A DNA stretch of 64,000 nucleotides from Paracoccaceae bacterium (lineage in GTDB: Bacteria > Pseudomonadota > Alphaproteobacteria > Rhodobacterales > Rhodobacteraceae): assembly GCA_902573175.1 (NCBI GenBank), contig CACGIS010000001.1:1-64000 (forward strand). The letters are read 5' to 3'. The notes beneath the pieces were generated by a model that saw only the letters and a program-made list of their open reading frames with translations, had not been told where the DNA came from and searched no databases. Positions 8,218 through 17,613 of the stretch are shown here, piece by piece. A program made the translations under genes and the position numbers. Numbering within the stretch: the first letter of the stretch is position 1; every line of letters begins with the position of its first letter.

Positions 8218-10443
8218 TTATAAATTTTTTGATTTTGGAAGTTCGATAGAAATCAAAGCTCCTATTATTCCAGTATTTTCAAATGGAGCAGAGTCCTCCA
8301 ATTTCAAAACCCCACCGTGCTCTTCAATAATCTTTTTAACTATTGCTAATCCAAGACCTGTCCCTTTTTCGCGGGTAGTGACATACGGTTCAAACAATCT
8401 CGACCTATCTTGCGGTAACCCAACTCCATTATCTGAGATATTGAGCACAACACTATCGGATTTATTTTTTAGTAAAACCTCAATTATGCCGTCATGATTT
8501 GAAGTTGAAGGATTCTGCATTCTTGTTGCTATAGACTCCCCAGCATTCTTCAAGATATTTGTCAAAGCTTGATTAATTAAAGTTGCATCGACTGAAGTGA
8601 CGACGGGCGACTTAGGTTGGGATAAATTTATCAAAACATTTGGCTGACCAGCTTGCTGTAGAGAGACAGTAGATTCAATTAAAGCACTAAGATTTTCATT
8701 CTTTCGTCTCAATTCCGGCATCCTTGCAAATTTAGAGAACTCATCCACAATGCGCCGTATATCGTCAGTTTGCCTTGTTATTACATCAACCATATCTCTA
8801 AGCCCGTCTGAATTGTCCGACAAAAGAGGGCTAAACTTTTTCCTAATTCTCTCTGCAGATAACTGAATTGGGGTAAGTGGGTTTTTTATTTCGTGAGCAA
8901 TTCGTCTTGCAACATCACCCCAAGCAGCAGACCTCTGGGCAGAAACCAGAGATGTTATATCATCAAAAGCAACAACATAACCCTTCAAATTTCCATCTTC
9001 ATTCATGGGAGCCATGCGGACTAAAAAATTTTCGACCCGACCAGATCGAACAAGTTTGATTTCTGATTGCAAATTGTCAAATCTAGATTTTTTTAAATTT
9101 TGAAAAAGAGAATTTAATTCTGGAAATATATCTGAAAGTTGATTCTGAGATTCTTCATTTTTGAAATTATTCAATAAGATATTAGCTGAATTATTGGTGA
9201 AATTTACTTTTCCTTTTGGATCGAGAACAATAACCCCAGAAGTAACAGAAGAGAGTACGCTATCAAATAGCCGCCTTCTCTCTTCAATTTGCTCGGTATT
9301 GTCAATTAATGTATCCCTCTGATGTTTAAGTTGTTTTGTCATTTGGTTAAAGTAACGCCCGAGCTGAGCAATTTCGTCATCACCTTCATCCTCGATTACT
9401 TGGGTAGTCAGCTCCCCTGCTCCAACCCGCTTTGCAGCTGCAGCTAATCTACCTATCGGTTTGGATAACCTTTCGGCAAACCAAAGTGCAAATAAAACTG
9501 AAGAAACGATAAGTAAAAGAGCTAATGCAAAGTAAAGAACTGCAAAATTGAGAAGATACGCAGTTCGATCACTTTCCATCTGTTGATACAAAACCGCAGT
9601 TTTTTGTGTTTCATCCAATAGATTAAAGAGAGTTCCGTCGACCTCTCTTGTTACATACAAATATCTATCGCCGAATCCATTTAAATATATCAATGCTCTA
9701 AGCTCATTGTTGTTGAAGTCATTAATTAAAACCACGTCTTCAACAGCATCCTTAATTTGCACCTCATCTGGTTTTTCAAAATCGAAAAGATAAGATCGTT
9801 GTCCGCGAAGTTCGATATTACCAAGACCATTCAAAATAAAAGCTTCTTTTAGACCGCGCTGTAATTGTAGCTGGAGAGAAGCAAGCTCATTTCTTAACTC
9901 ATCCTCCTCAATAAAAAATTTGTTTTTTCGAAAATTTTGTAAATCCTCTGCTATTGAATGGAGATCTTCAACCAAAGCACTTTCTTGTTCGTCAGCATAT
10001 GCACGAGCAGCCGACAGGGAAGTTCCCACGACACTCTGAACACGTTCAGAGAACCATGCTTCTAAACCCAAGTTTATTGAAACGGTAGCAAATACAGCAA
10101 CGGTAATTGTCGGTAACAAAGACATCGTCGTAAATACACCAGCTAATCGAAAATGAAGTTTTGAACCAGCCAGCCTAGATCTACGTTGAGAAAGTACATA
10201 TAAAATCCTGACCAAAACAATGCCCACGATCAGAAGCACATAAACCAAATCTAGAAGCAAAAAAAACCGAAGCCAAATAGACTGCCCTGCCACATTAAAC
10301 GGACCTAAAAACAGATATGTGGCAATAGCCAATAATGGCCCAAGTAAAATGAGAGAAATATTGACCGAAGATTGAAATGGTTTCACATTTGAATAGCTCG
10401 AAAGCCATTTAGAGAGAGACTTATTTCTATTTGCTGACGCCAA
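8218..10443 (-). CDS. ntrY: Membrane sensor histidine kinase NtrY
   Basis: NtrY is the membrane-bound kinase that phosphorylates NtrX. The 741-residue protein has three hydrophobic segments in the first 130 residues, a periplasmic domain of about 170 residues, a fourth membrane helix near 300-320 and then HAMP, PAS, HisKA (HEIKNPLTPIQLSAERI with the phospho-His) and HATPase domains (N box ALTNILKNAGESI, G1 ISDNGVGLP, G2 REKGTGLGLAIV). The start is TTG with GAGG five bases upstream. It follows ntrC after 92 bases, a region with a small AACAG-CAT-CTGTT palindrome (10496-10508) but no clear promoter. Confidence 0.95.
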   Translation of the reverse strand: MASANRNKSLSKWLSSYSNVKPFQSSVNISLILLGPLLAIATYLFLGPFNVAGQSIWLRFFLLLDLVYVLLIVGIVLVRILYVLSQRRSRLAGSKLHFRLAGVFTTMSLLPTITVAVFATVSINLGLEAWFSERVQSVVGTSLSAARAYADEQESALVEDLHSIAEDLQNFRKNKFFIEEDELRNELASLQLQLQRGLKEAFILNGLGNIELRGQRSYLFDFEKPDEVQIKDAVEDVVLINDFNNNELRALIYLNGFGDRYLYVTREVDGTLFNLLDETQKTAVLYQQMESDRTAYLLNFAVLYFALALLLIVSSVLFALWFAERLSKPIGRLAAAAKRVGAGELTTQVIEDEGDDEIAQLGRYFNQMTKQLKHQRDTLIDNTEQIEERRRLFDSVLSSVTSGVIVLDPKGKVNFTNNSANILLNNFKNEESQNQLSDIFPELNSLFQNLKKSRFDNLQSEIKLVRSGRVENFLVRMAPMNEDGNLKGYVVAFDDITSLVSAQRSAAWGDVARRIAHEIKNPLTPIQLSAERIRKKFSPLLSDNSDGLRDMVDVITRQTDDIRRIVDEFSKFARMPELRRKNENLSALIESTVSLQQAGQPNVLINLSQPKSPVVTSVDATLINQALTNILKNAGESIATRMQNPSTSNHDGIIEVLLKNKSDSVVLNISDNGVGLPQDRSRLFEPYVTTREKGTGLGLAIVKKIIEEHGGVLKLEDSAPFENTGIIGALISIELPKSKNL

Positions 10444-10535
10444 AATATCCTCAACAAGATCAAAACCAAAAATGTTGTAATTTTACATCACTGACAACAG
10501 CATCTGTTAAAAATGTCAAGAGATATGTTGCTTTT

Positions 10536-11909
10536 TTACATCAATTTACGACGTCTATCTACCTTTATATCAAGTTCGCTTATTTTCTTTCTTAAAGTAT
10601 TTCGATTTATTCCTAATAAGTCAGCACACTTGGCCTGATTTCCGCTTGTCGCTTCTAACGAAATGGTAATCAAAGGAATTTCTAACTCTCTTAAAATACG
10701 ATTATACAAGCCAACAGGGGGTAAAATATTGCCATGTAAGTCAAAATATCTGCGCAAATGCCTCTCTATATCGTTAGACATTTTTTCTGCGCTCACCTTT
10801 CCGAATGATCCCTGCATTTCGGGCTGGTTTTCCAAGGATTGTTCAACCTCAGTAAGAGAAATCTCGTGCTCCCTAGAAGTTAGGCCAAGTCGCTTTACTA
10901 CATTTTGTAACTGCCTTACGTTTCCTGGCCAACTATAAGAGTGAAAAAGTTCTTGTGCCTGAAATCCTAATTTCCTTTTTGGTCCACCCTGATTCTCAAG
11001 CAATTTCAGAAAATGGTCTGACAAAATCAGAATATCATCAACACATTCGCGCAAACTCGGCAATTCAATCGTTGCACCACTCAATCTATAAAACACATCT
11101 TTCCTTATAGTACCTTTTTCGACGGCTTCAGTCATGCTCCCTTGCATTGTAGCTACAAATCTAGGCGAATACTCGCCAGGATTATCGATCATTTGTACTA
11201 ATCTGGCCTGACTTTCTAATGAAAAATCAGAAATCTCTTCTATGATTAATGATCCACCCCTTGCTTTAGCTAAAATTTTTGATGGTCCATCTATATCGAC
11301 TAAATCGGCCGGCGAAACAGGTACTAAAGGTAAGTTACGACGATCAGAAAAGCTATGTAATACCTTTGAGATAAGGCTCTTACCTGTTCCCGATTCACCA
11401 GAAACCAGGATAGGCAAGTCTGTATTCATAAGCCGAGCGACTAATCGATAGACACCTTGCATAGGAACTGATTTTCCAACAATTGGCAAACCATTGTCGG
11501 CGTCAGGACCATCATCTTTCTCTTCAACCGAACGATGAGACAGTTTTTTTTGCTCCAAAGCTTTTGCAACTCTTTTCATTAAATCAGGAAGATCAAACGG
11601 TTTAGGTAAATAATCAAAAGCCTTTGCATCTGCCGCTTGAATTGCAGTCATAATGGTGTTTTGTGCAGAAATAACTATAACTGGTAGACCTGGTCGATCA
11701 GTAGCAATTTTTGGCAGCATTTCTAAACCATTACCGTCTGGCATTATTACATCAGTAATGATTGCATCTCCCTTTCCTTCGACAACCCACCTCATCAAGG
11801 TTGTGAGACTTGAAGTTGCATGGACTCTGCAACCCGCTCTTGTCAAAGCTTGCGTTAAAACGGTTCTTATTGTTCGATCATCATCTGCAACAAGCACTGT
11901 ACCATCCAT
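10536..11909 (-). CDS. ntrC: Nitrogen regulation response regulator NtrC (GAFTGA-less)
   Basis: NtrC is the DNA-binding regulator of nitrogen assimilation genes, phosphorylated by NtrB. The receiver has D9-D11 and phospho-acceptor D53 (IITDVIMPD). The AAA+ domain has Walker [12 protein letters not shown], then goes from [19 protein letters not shown] straight to the Walker B region [10 protein letters not shown]. The whole LFG...GAFTGA segment is deleted, and the usual DE of Walker B is EE. A Fis-type helix-turn-helix ends the protein ([20 protein letters not shown]). Rhodobacter capsulatus NtrC also lacks GAFTGA and works with sigma-70, so the same is inferred here. The ATG directly abuts the ntrB stop. 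Confidence 0.95.
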   Translation of the reverse strand: MDGTVLVADDDRTIRTVLTQALTRAGCRVHATSSLTTLMRWVVEGKGDAIITDVIMPDGNGLEMLPKIATDRPGLPVIVISAQNTIMTAIQAADAKAFDYLPKPFDLPDLMKRVAKALEQKKLSHRSVEEKDDGPDADNGLPIVGKSVPMQGVYRLVARLMNTDLPILVSGESGTGKSLISKVLHSFSDRRNLPLVPVSPADLVDIDGPSKILAKARGGSLIIEEISDFSLESQARLVQMIDNPGEYSPRFVATMQGSMTEAVEKGTIRKDVFYRLSGATIELPSLRECVDDILILSDHFLKLLENQGGPKRKLGFQAQELFHSYSWPGNVRQLQNVVKRLGLTSREHEISLTEVEQSLENQPEMQGSFGKVSAEKMSNDIERHLRRYFDLHGNILPPVGLYNRILRELEIPLITISLEATSGNQAKCADLLGINRNTLRKKISELDIKVDRRRKLM

Positions 11910-13001
11910 TTAATCAACCTCACCCGTAAAAGAATTATTTTTAATATTAATTGCTGCTAAAGAAATTGTGAAAACTGTATTTCCTGGAACGCTATCAACA
12001 GAAATCCAACCATCATGATCTGATATAATTTTGCTAGCTAGAGCTAATCCTAGTCCTGTTCCATTTTCCTTACCTGATACAAATGGATCAAATACCTCAT
12101 CCTTTATATCAGGAGGCAGACCTGGACCATTATCGCAGATTTGGATTTGCAATGGTAATGCTTGACCAGTTCCGTCAGAGCGACGCAATCGAAAAGAGTG
12201 ATCAAAGGAAGTTTTAAGTTTAATTTTTCCACTATTTTGACAAACCTCAGAGGCGTTTTTAATTAAATTTAAAACGACTTGTAAAAGTTGATCTGAGTCT
12301 GCTTTAGCGGCTGGCAGTGATGGATCATATTCCTCTTCAAACCTAATATGAGCACCAAAACCTAGCTGAGCCGATCTTTTAGCCCTATCAAGTATATCGT
12401 GAATATTCACAGCTGTCATTTCCGGTGCACGAGAATTGCCAAACTCTTCAACCTGCTCAAGTAAATTTACAATTCTTCTCGTTTCTTCAACAATTAAATC
12501 TGTCAACTCCAGATCTTTAGTCTCTAAGCTCATCGATAATAGTTGAGCAGCTCCAGAAATACCTGCGAGTGGGTTTTTAATTTCATGAGCCAACATTTCA
12601 GCCATGCCAATCGCAGATTTCGCAGCAGATTTCACCGAATTTGTTTGATTTACTCTTCCAGCCAGTTCTCTTGGCGCAATTAATATAATAACATGACCAG
12701 GGCTTTGTACCACTGGAGCAAAGGTTAAGTTACACTGAAGTTGCAACTTTCCAAAAGAGCCAACCTCAACGTCATTTACAAAAAGTGGTGTTGAAAACTC
12801 TTTAGCGCGAGCGAAGCTTTCTTCTAAAGGAGCACCAACCACTAATTGTTCCCAAATAAATTTTCCACACAAAGATTTGCCTGAAGTATTAAAAAAACCC
12901 TCCGCAGCGGGGTTAGCCTCGGTTATGATATCTTCTGGATTTATAAGTAGTGCTGGAATCGGTAAGGAAGACCAAACAAAATCAATGGGCGCATTTTTCA
13001 T
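11910..13001 (-). CDS. ntrB: Nitrogen regulation sensor kinase NtrB
   Basis: NtrB is the cytoplasmic kinase/phosphatase that, together with PII, sets the phosphorylation of NtrC. The 363-residue protein has no membrane segments. A PAS-like domain covers residues 1-110; the HisKA H-box is [20 protein letters not shown] with phospho-His H139; the HATPase domain has [22 protein letters not shown] and [13 protein letters not shown]. It starts at an ATG preceded by GGGAGG and overlaps the dusB stop by four bases (ATGA), so dusB, ntrB and ntrC are surely one operon, as in most alphaproteobacteria. Confidence 0.96.
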   Translation of the reverse strand: MKNAPIDFVWSSLPIPALLINPEDIITEANPAAEGFFNTSGKSLCGKFIWEQLVVGAPLEESFARAKEFSTPLFVNDVEVGSFGKLQLQCNLTFAPVVQSPGHVIILIAPRELAGRVNQTNSVKSAAKSAIGMAEMLAHEIKNPLAGISGAAQLLSMSLETKDLELTDLIVEETRRIVNLLEQVEEFGNSRAPEMTAVNIHDILDRAKRSAQLGFGAHIRFEEEYDPSLPAAKADSDQLLQVVLNLIKNASEVCQNSGKIKLKTSFDHSFRLRRSDGTGQALPLQIQICDNGPGLPPDIKDEVFDPFVSGKENGTGLGLALASKIISDHDGWISVDSVPGNTVFTISLAAINIKNNSFTGEVD

Positions 13002-13975
13002 GCTGCCTCCCTATGGTCAAATACAGTTTTCAATTTCCACAATACTTTATTTGGGGAGTTTTCAGTTAATATGTGTTGACGAACTTCGTTAAACACATTG
13101 CCACAATCCATATACCAACCCAAATGTTTCCTAGCTACTTTGACGCCTAATTCATTACCATAAAAACTAAGTATCTCTTCATAATGCATCATGACTATTT
13201 CAGTTAATGATGCAAAATTTGATAAATTATATTTTTGATGTCCCCATAAATCAGCTGCTATCTCGTTCAGCAACCAAGGCTTACCCCGTATGGCTCGGCC
13301 AACCATTAAACCATCAGCCGTCGACTCTTTTAGAGCCGCCCTAGCCGAGCTTGCATCCGAAATATCACCATTAACAATCACTGGTATTGAAACGTTTTCT
13401 TTAACACGCCGCACAAGATTCCACCGGGCACGACCCTTGTAAAACTGACAACGAGTTCTTGCATGAATAGTAATTAGTTTGATACCTAACTGCTCAGCCA
13501 AATTTGCTAAACTTGGTGCATTAAAATCATTATCATCCCAACCCAAACGAGTTTTTAGGGTGACGGGAACCGATACAGAAGTAACTACGGCCTCTATCAA
13601 ATTAGCTGCCAAAGCCAAATCCTTCAACAAAGCCGAGCCGGCATAACCATTGACAACTTTTTTTGCAGGGCAACCCATATTTATGTCAATTATTTGAGCA
13701 CCCAGATCTTCAACTAACTTTGCTGTTTCAGAGATAGAGTAAGAATCTCTTCCCGAAATTTGAACTGACGTGTTGCCTGCATACACTCCTAATTCAGCTT
13801 TTTGCCTTACACCTGGCCTACCACTCAATAATTCCTGGCTCGCAACCATTTCAGAAACAAAATGACCAGTTTTGAAACACGAAACCACGCGCCGGAATGG
13901 CAAGTCGGTAATTCCAGCCATTGGGGCCAGAAAAATCGGCGGATTTAATTTAAATTGTCCAATTGAAAGCATCAT
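12998..13975 (-). CDS. dusB: tRNA dihydrouridine synthase DusB
   Basis: DusB is an FMN enzyme that reduces uridines in the tRNA D-loop with NADPH. The TIM-barrel signatures are [19 protein letters not shown] near the start, [20 protein letters not shown] with the catalytic Cys, LKTRLGWDD, and IPVIVNGDI, followed by [14 protein letters not shown] for phosphate binding. A TTG at 14002 would add nine residues; the ATG at 13975 fits the family N-terminus better, though neither has a strong ribosome site. It is the first gene of the ntr block; the divergent ispD lies 159 bases away across two hairpins. In this block the protein was historically called NifR3. Confidence 0.93.
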   Translation of the reverse strand: MMLSIGQFKLNPPIFLAPMAGITDLPFRRVVSCFKTGHFVSEMVASQELLSGRPGVRQKAELGVYAGNTSVQISGRDSYSISETAKLVEDLGAQIIDINMGCPAKKVVNGYAGSALLKDLALAANLIEAVVTSVSVPVTLKTRLGWDDNDFNAPSLANLAEQLGIKLITIHARTRCQFYKGRARWNLVRRVKENVSIPVIVNGDISDASSARAALKESTADGLMVGRAIRGKPWLLNEIAADLWGHQKYNLSNFASLTEIVMMHYEEILSFYGNELGVKVARKHLGWYMDCGNVFNEVRQHILTENSPNKVLWKLKTVFDHREAA

Positions 13976-14018
13976 AATATTGATTTTGATTAATCTATCC
14001 AAAATTCCAAGCTCTGAT

Positions 14019-14040
14019 AATAAATATCTGCATATTTATT
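14019..14040. repeat. Perfect 9-bp inverted repeat in the dusB/ispD intergenic region
   Basis: AATAAATAT at 14019-14027 and ATATTTATT at 14032-14040 are perfect inverse complements separated by CTGC. It lies just upstream of dusB on one strand and ahead of the terminator-like hairpin on the other. It could be an operator or simply AT-rich chance structure. Confidence 0.4.
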
Positions 14041-14057
14041 CCTCATTTAAAAATATT

Positions 14058-14081
14058 TGCTTAATTTTTAAGCAGTTTTTT
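14058..14081 (+). terminator. Intrinsic-terminator-like hairpin in the ispD leader
   Basis: TGCTTAA (14058-14064), loop TTT, TTAAGCA (14068-14074), then G and six T (14076-14081). The stem is perfect though AT-rich. On the plus strand it ends 53 bases before the ispD start, with no plus-strand gene upstream to terminate, so it may act as a leader attenuator or shield ispD from read-through. On the minus strand the T run is poor. Confidence 0.45.
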
Positions 14082-14134
14082 CATAGATTGCGAGTCAGCC
14101 ATAAAAAATTTAAAAGTCGTAATGTGGAGGTTTA

Positions 14135-14794
14135 ATGACAACAGTTGCGATTATAGTGGCCGCCGGCAAAGGAAATAGAGCGGGTGGTAAAGTGCCAAAG
14201 CAGTGGCGCAAAATAGCAGGGAAGCTTGTAGTTGATTGGTCTATTGATGCCTTCAAAAATCATAGTTTAGTTGACTTCGTTATTGTTGTTTTACCCCCAA
14301 ATCAAAATCTTCATAGAAATGATGTGATGACTTGCGTAGGTGGAAAGTCTAGGTCACTTTCAGTATATAACGGTTTAATAGCTGCAAAAAGTCTTTCACC
14401 GGACAAAGTCCTGATACACGACGTTGCCAGACCAGCAGTTTCAGAAAATATCATTACAGATATAATTACAGAGATTAACGAAGAAACCGGTGCCGCTCCT
14501 GGGTTACCCATTACTGATGCACTCTGGAAAATATCAGACGGAGAGGTGGAAAAAACCCTTGATAGGGATTTTATATTTGGAGCACAGACCCCTCAAGGCT
14601 TTCCATACTCTAAGATACTTGAAGCCCATGAGTATCAATCTGATGAACGGGCGTTTGATGATGTTGAATTAGCGAAAAAATCTGGATTGAAGGTAATTCT
14701 TAAAACTGGCCATACAGATAATATGAAAATAACGATGCCAGAGGACTTTTCAAAAATGTCTAAAATCTTGGTCAAAAAATTGGATATAAAATGA
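14135..14794 (+). CDS. ispD: 2-C-methyl-D-erythritol 4-phosphate cytidylyltransferase IspD
   Basis: IspD couples MEP with CTP to give CDP-methylerythritol, the third step of the non-mevalonate isoprenoid pathway. The CTP-binding loop is IIVAAGKGNRAGGKVPKQW at residues 6-24; other family motifs are VGGKSRSLSVYNGL, VLIHDVARPAV, FGAQTPQGF and FDDVELAKKSG. Length (219 residues) is normal for the stand-alone enzyme. A strong GGAGG precedes the ATG. ispF follows after 20 bases in another frame; in many alphaproteobacteria the two activities are fused, here they are separate. Confidence 0.96.
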   Translation: MTTVAIIVAAGKGNRAGGKVPKQWRKIAGKLVVDWSIDAFKNHSLVDFVIVVLPPNQNLHRNDVMTCVGGKSRSLSVYNGLIAAKSLSPDKVLIHDVARPAVSENIITDIITEINEETGAAPGLPITDALWKISDGEVEKTLDRDFIFGAQTPQGFPYSKILEAHEYQSDERAFDDVELAKKSGLKVILKTGHTDNMKITMPEDFSKMSKILVKKLDIK

Positions 14795-14814
14795 TAGAGA
14801 AAGTTTTGAAATAG

Positions 14815-15300
14815 ATGATTGATGTTAGGTTAGGTAATGGTTTTGACGTTCATGCTTTCACTGAAGGAAATGAAATAACTCTTTGTGGCATTAAAATACC
14901 TTTCTCAAAAAAACTATTAGGGCATTCTGACGCTGATGTTGGATTACATGCCATCACTGATGCTATATATGGAGCGATTGCAGCCGGTGACATTGGCACA
15001 CATTTTCCTCCGAATGATCCTACATGGAAAGGTGCTTCAAGTGATATATTTCTCAAGCATGCAGTTCAACTTGCAGATAAATTAGGCTATCAAATCAATA
15101 ACGTTGACTGCACCATTATATGTGAACAGCCAAAAATTGGACCACTATCTGATAAGATGAAGACCTCGATCTCTAAAATTATGGAGTTAAATAAAAATCG
15201 CATCAGCGTAAAGGCCACTACCTCTGAAAAGTTGGGCTTCACTGGCAGAGAAGAAGGAATAGCTGCACTTGCCACTGCCTCGGTAAGTAAAGTTGAGTAA
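14815..15300 (+). CDS. ispF: 2-C-methyl-D-erythritol 2,4-cyclodiphosphate synthase IspF
   Basis: IspF is a trimeric zinc enzyme that cyclises CDP-methylerythritol 2-phosphate, releasing CMP. The zinc ligands are in GNGFDVHAF (D and H at the N-terminus) and [29 protein letters not shown] and the C-terminal [17 protein letters not shown] loop are also conserved. At 161 residues the protein is complete. It sits 20 bases behind ispD and overlaps pgpA by eight bases, so ispD-ispF-pgpA-cinA form one transcription unit. Confidence 0.96.
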   Translation: MIDVRLGNGFDVHAFTEGNEITLCGIKIPFSKKLLGHSDADVGLHAITDAIYGAIAAGDIGTHFPPNDPTWKGASSDIFLKHAVQLADKLGYQINNVDCTIICEQPKIGPLSDKMKTSISKIMELNKNRISVKATTSEKLGFTGREEGIAALATASVSKVE

Positions 15301-15769
15301 GTTTATTGCTACATTCTTTTATGTTGGTTTTTTGCGCCCTGCCCCTGGCACATGGGGCTCAATAGCTGGAATTATCTCAGCCTATACTTTTCTTCAAATT
15401 ACAAATTTTCTGGCTTTTTGCTTTCTTTTAATATTTTCTATTTTTATAGGATTTTGGGCAACAAAAAAATATATTGAACAAAATCCAGAGAAGTCTGACC
15501 CCTCAGAAGTGGTTATTGATGAGGTGATTGGTCAATGGATTGCCATTCTTCCAATAGGATACATTTTCCAATTCGAGCAAACTAACACCGAGAACCTATG
15601 GATTTTTTGGATTTGGGCTTTTGTCAGTTTTCGTTTTTTTGATATTGTAAAACTAGGTCTGGTTGGCTGGGCTGATAAATTAGGCGGAGCTTTAGGAATT
15701 ATTTTGGACGATATTTTAGCCGGCGTTGCAGCTGCGATTACATTAACAGCTTTACTAATATTAACATGA
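15293..15769 (+). CDS. pgpA: Phosphatidylglycerophosphatase A
   Basis: PgpA removes phosphate from phosphatidylglycerol phosphate in the inner membrane to yield phosphatidylglycerol. The 158-residue protein begins [20 protein letters not shown], the family signature, and has four hydrophobic segments; [14 protein letters not shown] and the [10 protein letters not shown] and DDILAGVAA segments carry the conserved acidic residues. The start is a TTG lying inside the end of ispF (eight-base overlap), and the stop overlaps the next gene by ATGA. No alternative start is available that keeps the N-terminal motif. Confidence 0.93.
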   Translation: MSKFIATFFYVGFLRPAPGTWGSIAGIISAYTFLQITNFLAFCFLLIFSIFIGFWATKKYIEQNPEKSDPSEVVIDEVIGQWIAILPIGYIFQFEQTNTENLWIFWIWAFVSFRFFDIVKLGLVGWADKLGGALGIILDDILAGVAAAITLTALLILT

Positions 15770-16254
15770 GACAAAGCATTTATAAGATCGCAAAAGAGGT
15801 TTTTGAGCTGGCTAGTTTTAAAAATATTGTTATCGCGAGCGCAGAAAGTTGTACTGGCGGAATGCTATCTAGTGCAATCACAAACATACCGGGCTCTTCC
15901 GCAATATTCGAATGTGGATTTGTTACTTATTCGAATATTTCAAAAATGAAACTTTTGAATGTCCATCAAATTACTTTAGAGTCGTTTGGTGCTGTTTCAG
16001 AGGAGGTAGCTGCTGAAATGGCGATTGGGGCTCTTAAAAATTCTAAAGCGAATATAGCAATTTCAATAACTGGAATAGCCGGCCCTGGTGGCTCAAATAC
16101 AAAACCAGAAGGAATGGTTTGCTTCTCAGTGGCTTTCGATAAATACATAAAGTTAACTAAAACACAACAATTTGGGCCTTTAGGTCGAGACATTGTAAGG
16201 GAAAAAGCAACAATACATGGGCTGAATCTTCTGAAAAGTGCCTTAAACAAATGA
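15766..16254 (+). CDS. CinA C-terminal-domain family nicotinamide-nucleotide amidase
   Basis: This stand-alone CinA C-terminal domain (PncC type) deamidates nicotinamide mononucleotide to nicotinate mononucleotide in NAD recycling. The domain spans the protein: ASAESCTGGMLSSAITNIPGSS near residues 23-44 includes the catalytic Ser region, followed by GFVTYSN, GAVSEEVAAEMA and ISITGIAGPGGSNTKPEGMV. At 162 residues it lacks the N-terminal MoCF-like domain of full CinA, which is normal for this subfamily. It is coupled to pgpA by an ATGA overlap. Confidence 0.92.
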   Translation: MRQSIYKIAKEVFELASFKNIVIASAESCTGGMLSSAITNIPGSSAIFECGFVTYSNISKMKLLNVHQITLESFGAVSEEVAAEMAIGALKNSKANIAISITGIAGPGGSNTKPEGMVCFSVAFDKYIKLTKTQQFGPLGRDIVREKATIHGLNLLKSALNK

Positions 16255-16326
16255 CCTTAAAGTGTTTTAAAATCAATCAATAAGCTATTTTTTCACTTAT
16301 TTTTTAATCGAAAAATAAAAAAGGTA

Positions 16327-16479
16327 ATGGTATCAGTAGGTGTTTTTACAATTATTGTTACTTACGCTCTTATCAAAATCGTGTCTTTGGTTACGCCACT
16401 ACGTGTGGATGAAGAAACCGAAACAAACGGTCTTGATTTAAGCATCCATGGTGAACGTGCTCATGATGTGAACTCTTGA
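16327..16479 (+). pseudogene. C-terminal remnant of an ammonium transporter (Amt) gene
   Basis: This 50-codon stretch reads MVSVGVFTIIVTYALIKIV then TPLRVDEETETNGLDLSIHG and ends ERAHDVNS. It matches the last membrane helix and cytoplasmic tail of Amt/AmtB transporters, which end in RV-x-E-E-x-E-x-x-GLD-x-x-x-HGE-x-AY. The other ten helices are absent: upstream codons lack similarity and reach a stop, and the pgpA-cinA operon ends at 16254. The simplest reading is the 3' scar of a deleted amt gene. A short expressed peptide is possible, since AAGG lies just before the ATG, but is less likely. Confidence 0.75.
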
Positions 16480-16520
16480 TTTTCTTGGTGCCGGGAATAC
16501 TTCCGTCACCAACCAGTACA

Positions 16521-16967
16521 TTATCTAGTATAAAGATCTGATGCCCGTCGTTCAAACGCCCTAACTATTCTGTGCATTGCATCGTTAAAAACTAATCCGA
16601 TAATACTTTGGAGCATCGCATTTTTAAATTCAAAATTCACGTCGAATTTTACCTCGCAGCCCTCTTTACAATTTTCGAAACTCCAAACAGAATGCATATA
16701 CCTAAATGGTCCGTCTATGTAATCTGTTTCGATAATATAGTTCGAAGCATCAAGTAAAACATGGCTACCAAATTTTTCTCTAAATACTTTAAAACTTATT
16801 ACTAGATCAGCCTCAACTTGTTTTACCTCTCCTTTTTGAACTTCTTTTCTTATACGAGCCGCAGCACACCATGGCAAAAATTCAGGATATGACGAAATAT
16901 CAGCAACTAGGTCAAACATCTCTTTAGCCGTGTAGGGTAAGTATTTTGTTTCTGCGTGAGATGTCAT
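16521..16967 (-). CDS. RatA/COQ10-type START-domain protein
   Basis: This is a small polyketide-cyclase/START-fold protein of the RatA-COQ10 family. Members bind ubiquinone or hydrophobic ligands and support respiration; E. coli RatA was reported as a ribosome association toxin. The family signature is intact: ETKYLPYTAKEMFDLVADI, SYPEFLPWCAAARI, then GPFRYMHSVWSF and the C-terminal MHRIVRAFERRA. The ATG at 16982 is possible, but the one at 16967 (MTSHAETKY) has AAGG at good spacing and matches the usual family start. It is divergent from hpt across an inverted repeat. Confidence 0.9.
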   Translation of the reverse strand: MTSHAETKYLPYTAKEMFDLVADISSYPEFLPWCAAARIRKEVQKGEVKQVEADLVISFKVFREKFGSHVLLDASNYIIETDYIDGPFRYMHSVWSFENCKEGCEVKFDVNFEFKNAMLQSIIGLVFNDAMHRIVRAFERRASDLYTR

Positions 16968-16985
16968 TTCAAGCCTTTGCATTTA

Positions 16986-17010
16986 GTTTGTTTTCTAACT
17001 ACAAACAAAC
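16986..17010. promoter_or_regulatory. Inverted repeat between divergent ratA-like gene and hpt
   Basis: GTTTGTTT (16986-16993) and AAACAAAC (17003-17010) are perfect inverse complements around a nine-base spacer. Lying midway between two divergent genes, it could be an operator or a short hairpin. No regulator can be named. Confidence 0.35.
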
Positions 17011-17034
17011 GTGAATTAAATTCAAGAGGAACAA

Positions 17035-17571
17035 ATGTCTCAATCAAATTATGTTGTCGATACTCTTATTTCCGCAAAATCTATAGCAGCTCGAATAGAG
17101 CACTTAGCTAAAGAGATAGAATTAGAGTTCAAGGAAACAGACAAACTTATTGTTGTTGGACTTTTAAGAGGATCCTTTGTTTTTATAGCAGATTTAGTTC
17201 GCGAACTTAACCTACCTGTTGAAGTAGATTTTCTCGAGGCTTCATCTTATGGCGATGAAATGGTTTCATCCGAAGAGGTTAGAATTCTAAAAGACTTAAG
17301 AGGTGCTATTGAAGGAAAAGACGTCCTTCTCGTTGAGGATATTGTTGATACAGGTTTTACGCTACATCATGTAACCAACTTACTTTTATCAAGAAGCCCA
17401 GCTAAATTAAAAACTATAGCTTTACTTGATAAACCAAGCCGACGTGAGACAGAAATTAAAGCAGATTGGACTGGTTTTGAAATACCAGATGAATTCGTTG
17501 TTGGGTATGGAATCGATTACGCCCAAAGAAATAGAAACCTTTCTTTTATTGGGAAAGTTAGGTTCGTTTAA
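17035..17571 (+). CDS. hpt: Hypoxanthine phosphoribosyltransferase
   Basis: Hpt salvages hypoxanthine (and often guanine) to nucleotide with PRPP. The 178-residue protein has [19 protein letters not shown], the flexible-loop segment EASSYGDEM, and the PRPP signature [14 protein letters not shown] near residues 101-114; [14 protein letters not shown] and [16 protein letters not shown] form the purine-binding end. The ATG has AAGAGGAAC upstream. It is convergent with the carnitine operon, with 42 bases between the 3' ends and no clear terminator. Purine genes guaA and guaB are also in the window but far away. Confidence 0.94.
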   Translation: MSQSNYVVDTLISAKSIAARIEHLAKEIELEFKETDKLIVVGLLRGSFVFIADLVRELNLPVEVDFLEASSYGDEMVSSEEVRILKDLRGAIEGKDVLLVEDIVDTGFTLHHVTNLLLSRSPAKLKTIALLDKPSRRETEIKADWTGFEIPDEFVVGYGIDYAQRNRNLSFIGKVRFV

Positions 17572-17613
17572 CTCTATTATAAGTAAGAATACCCCTTTAT
17601 TTGATTAGACTAG

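Noticed and set aside
10496-10508. AACAG-CAT-CTGTT palindrome with a nearby TTGACA as an internal ntrY promoter
   Set aside because: No -10 element is found at proper spacing from the TTGACA; only noted in the ntrY entry.
14135-15300. Broken IspDF fusion
   Set aside because: ispD and ispF lie in different frames 20 bases apart, but each has a normal length, a clean stop or start and complete motifs, so two separate genes are the better reading.
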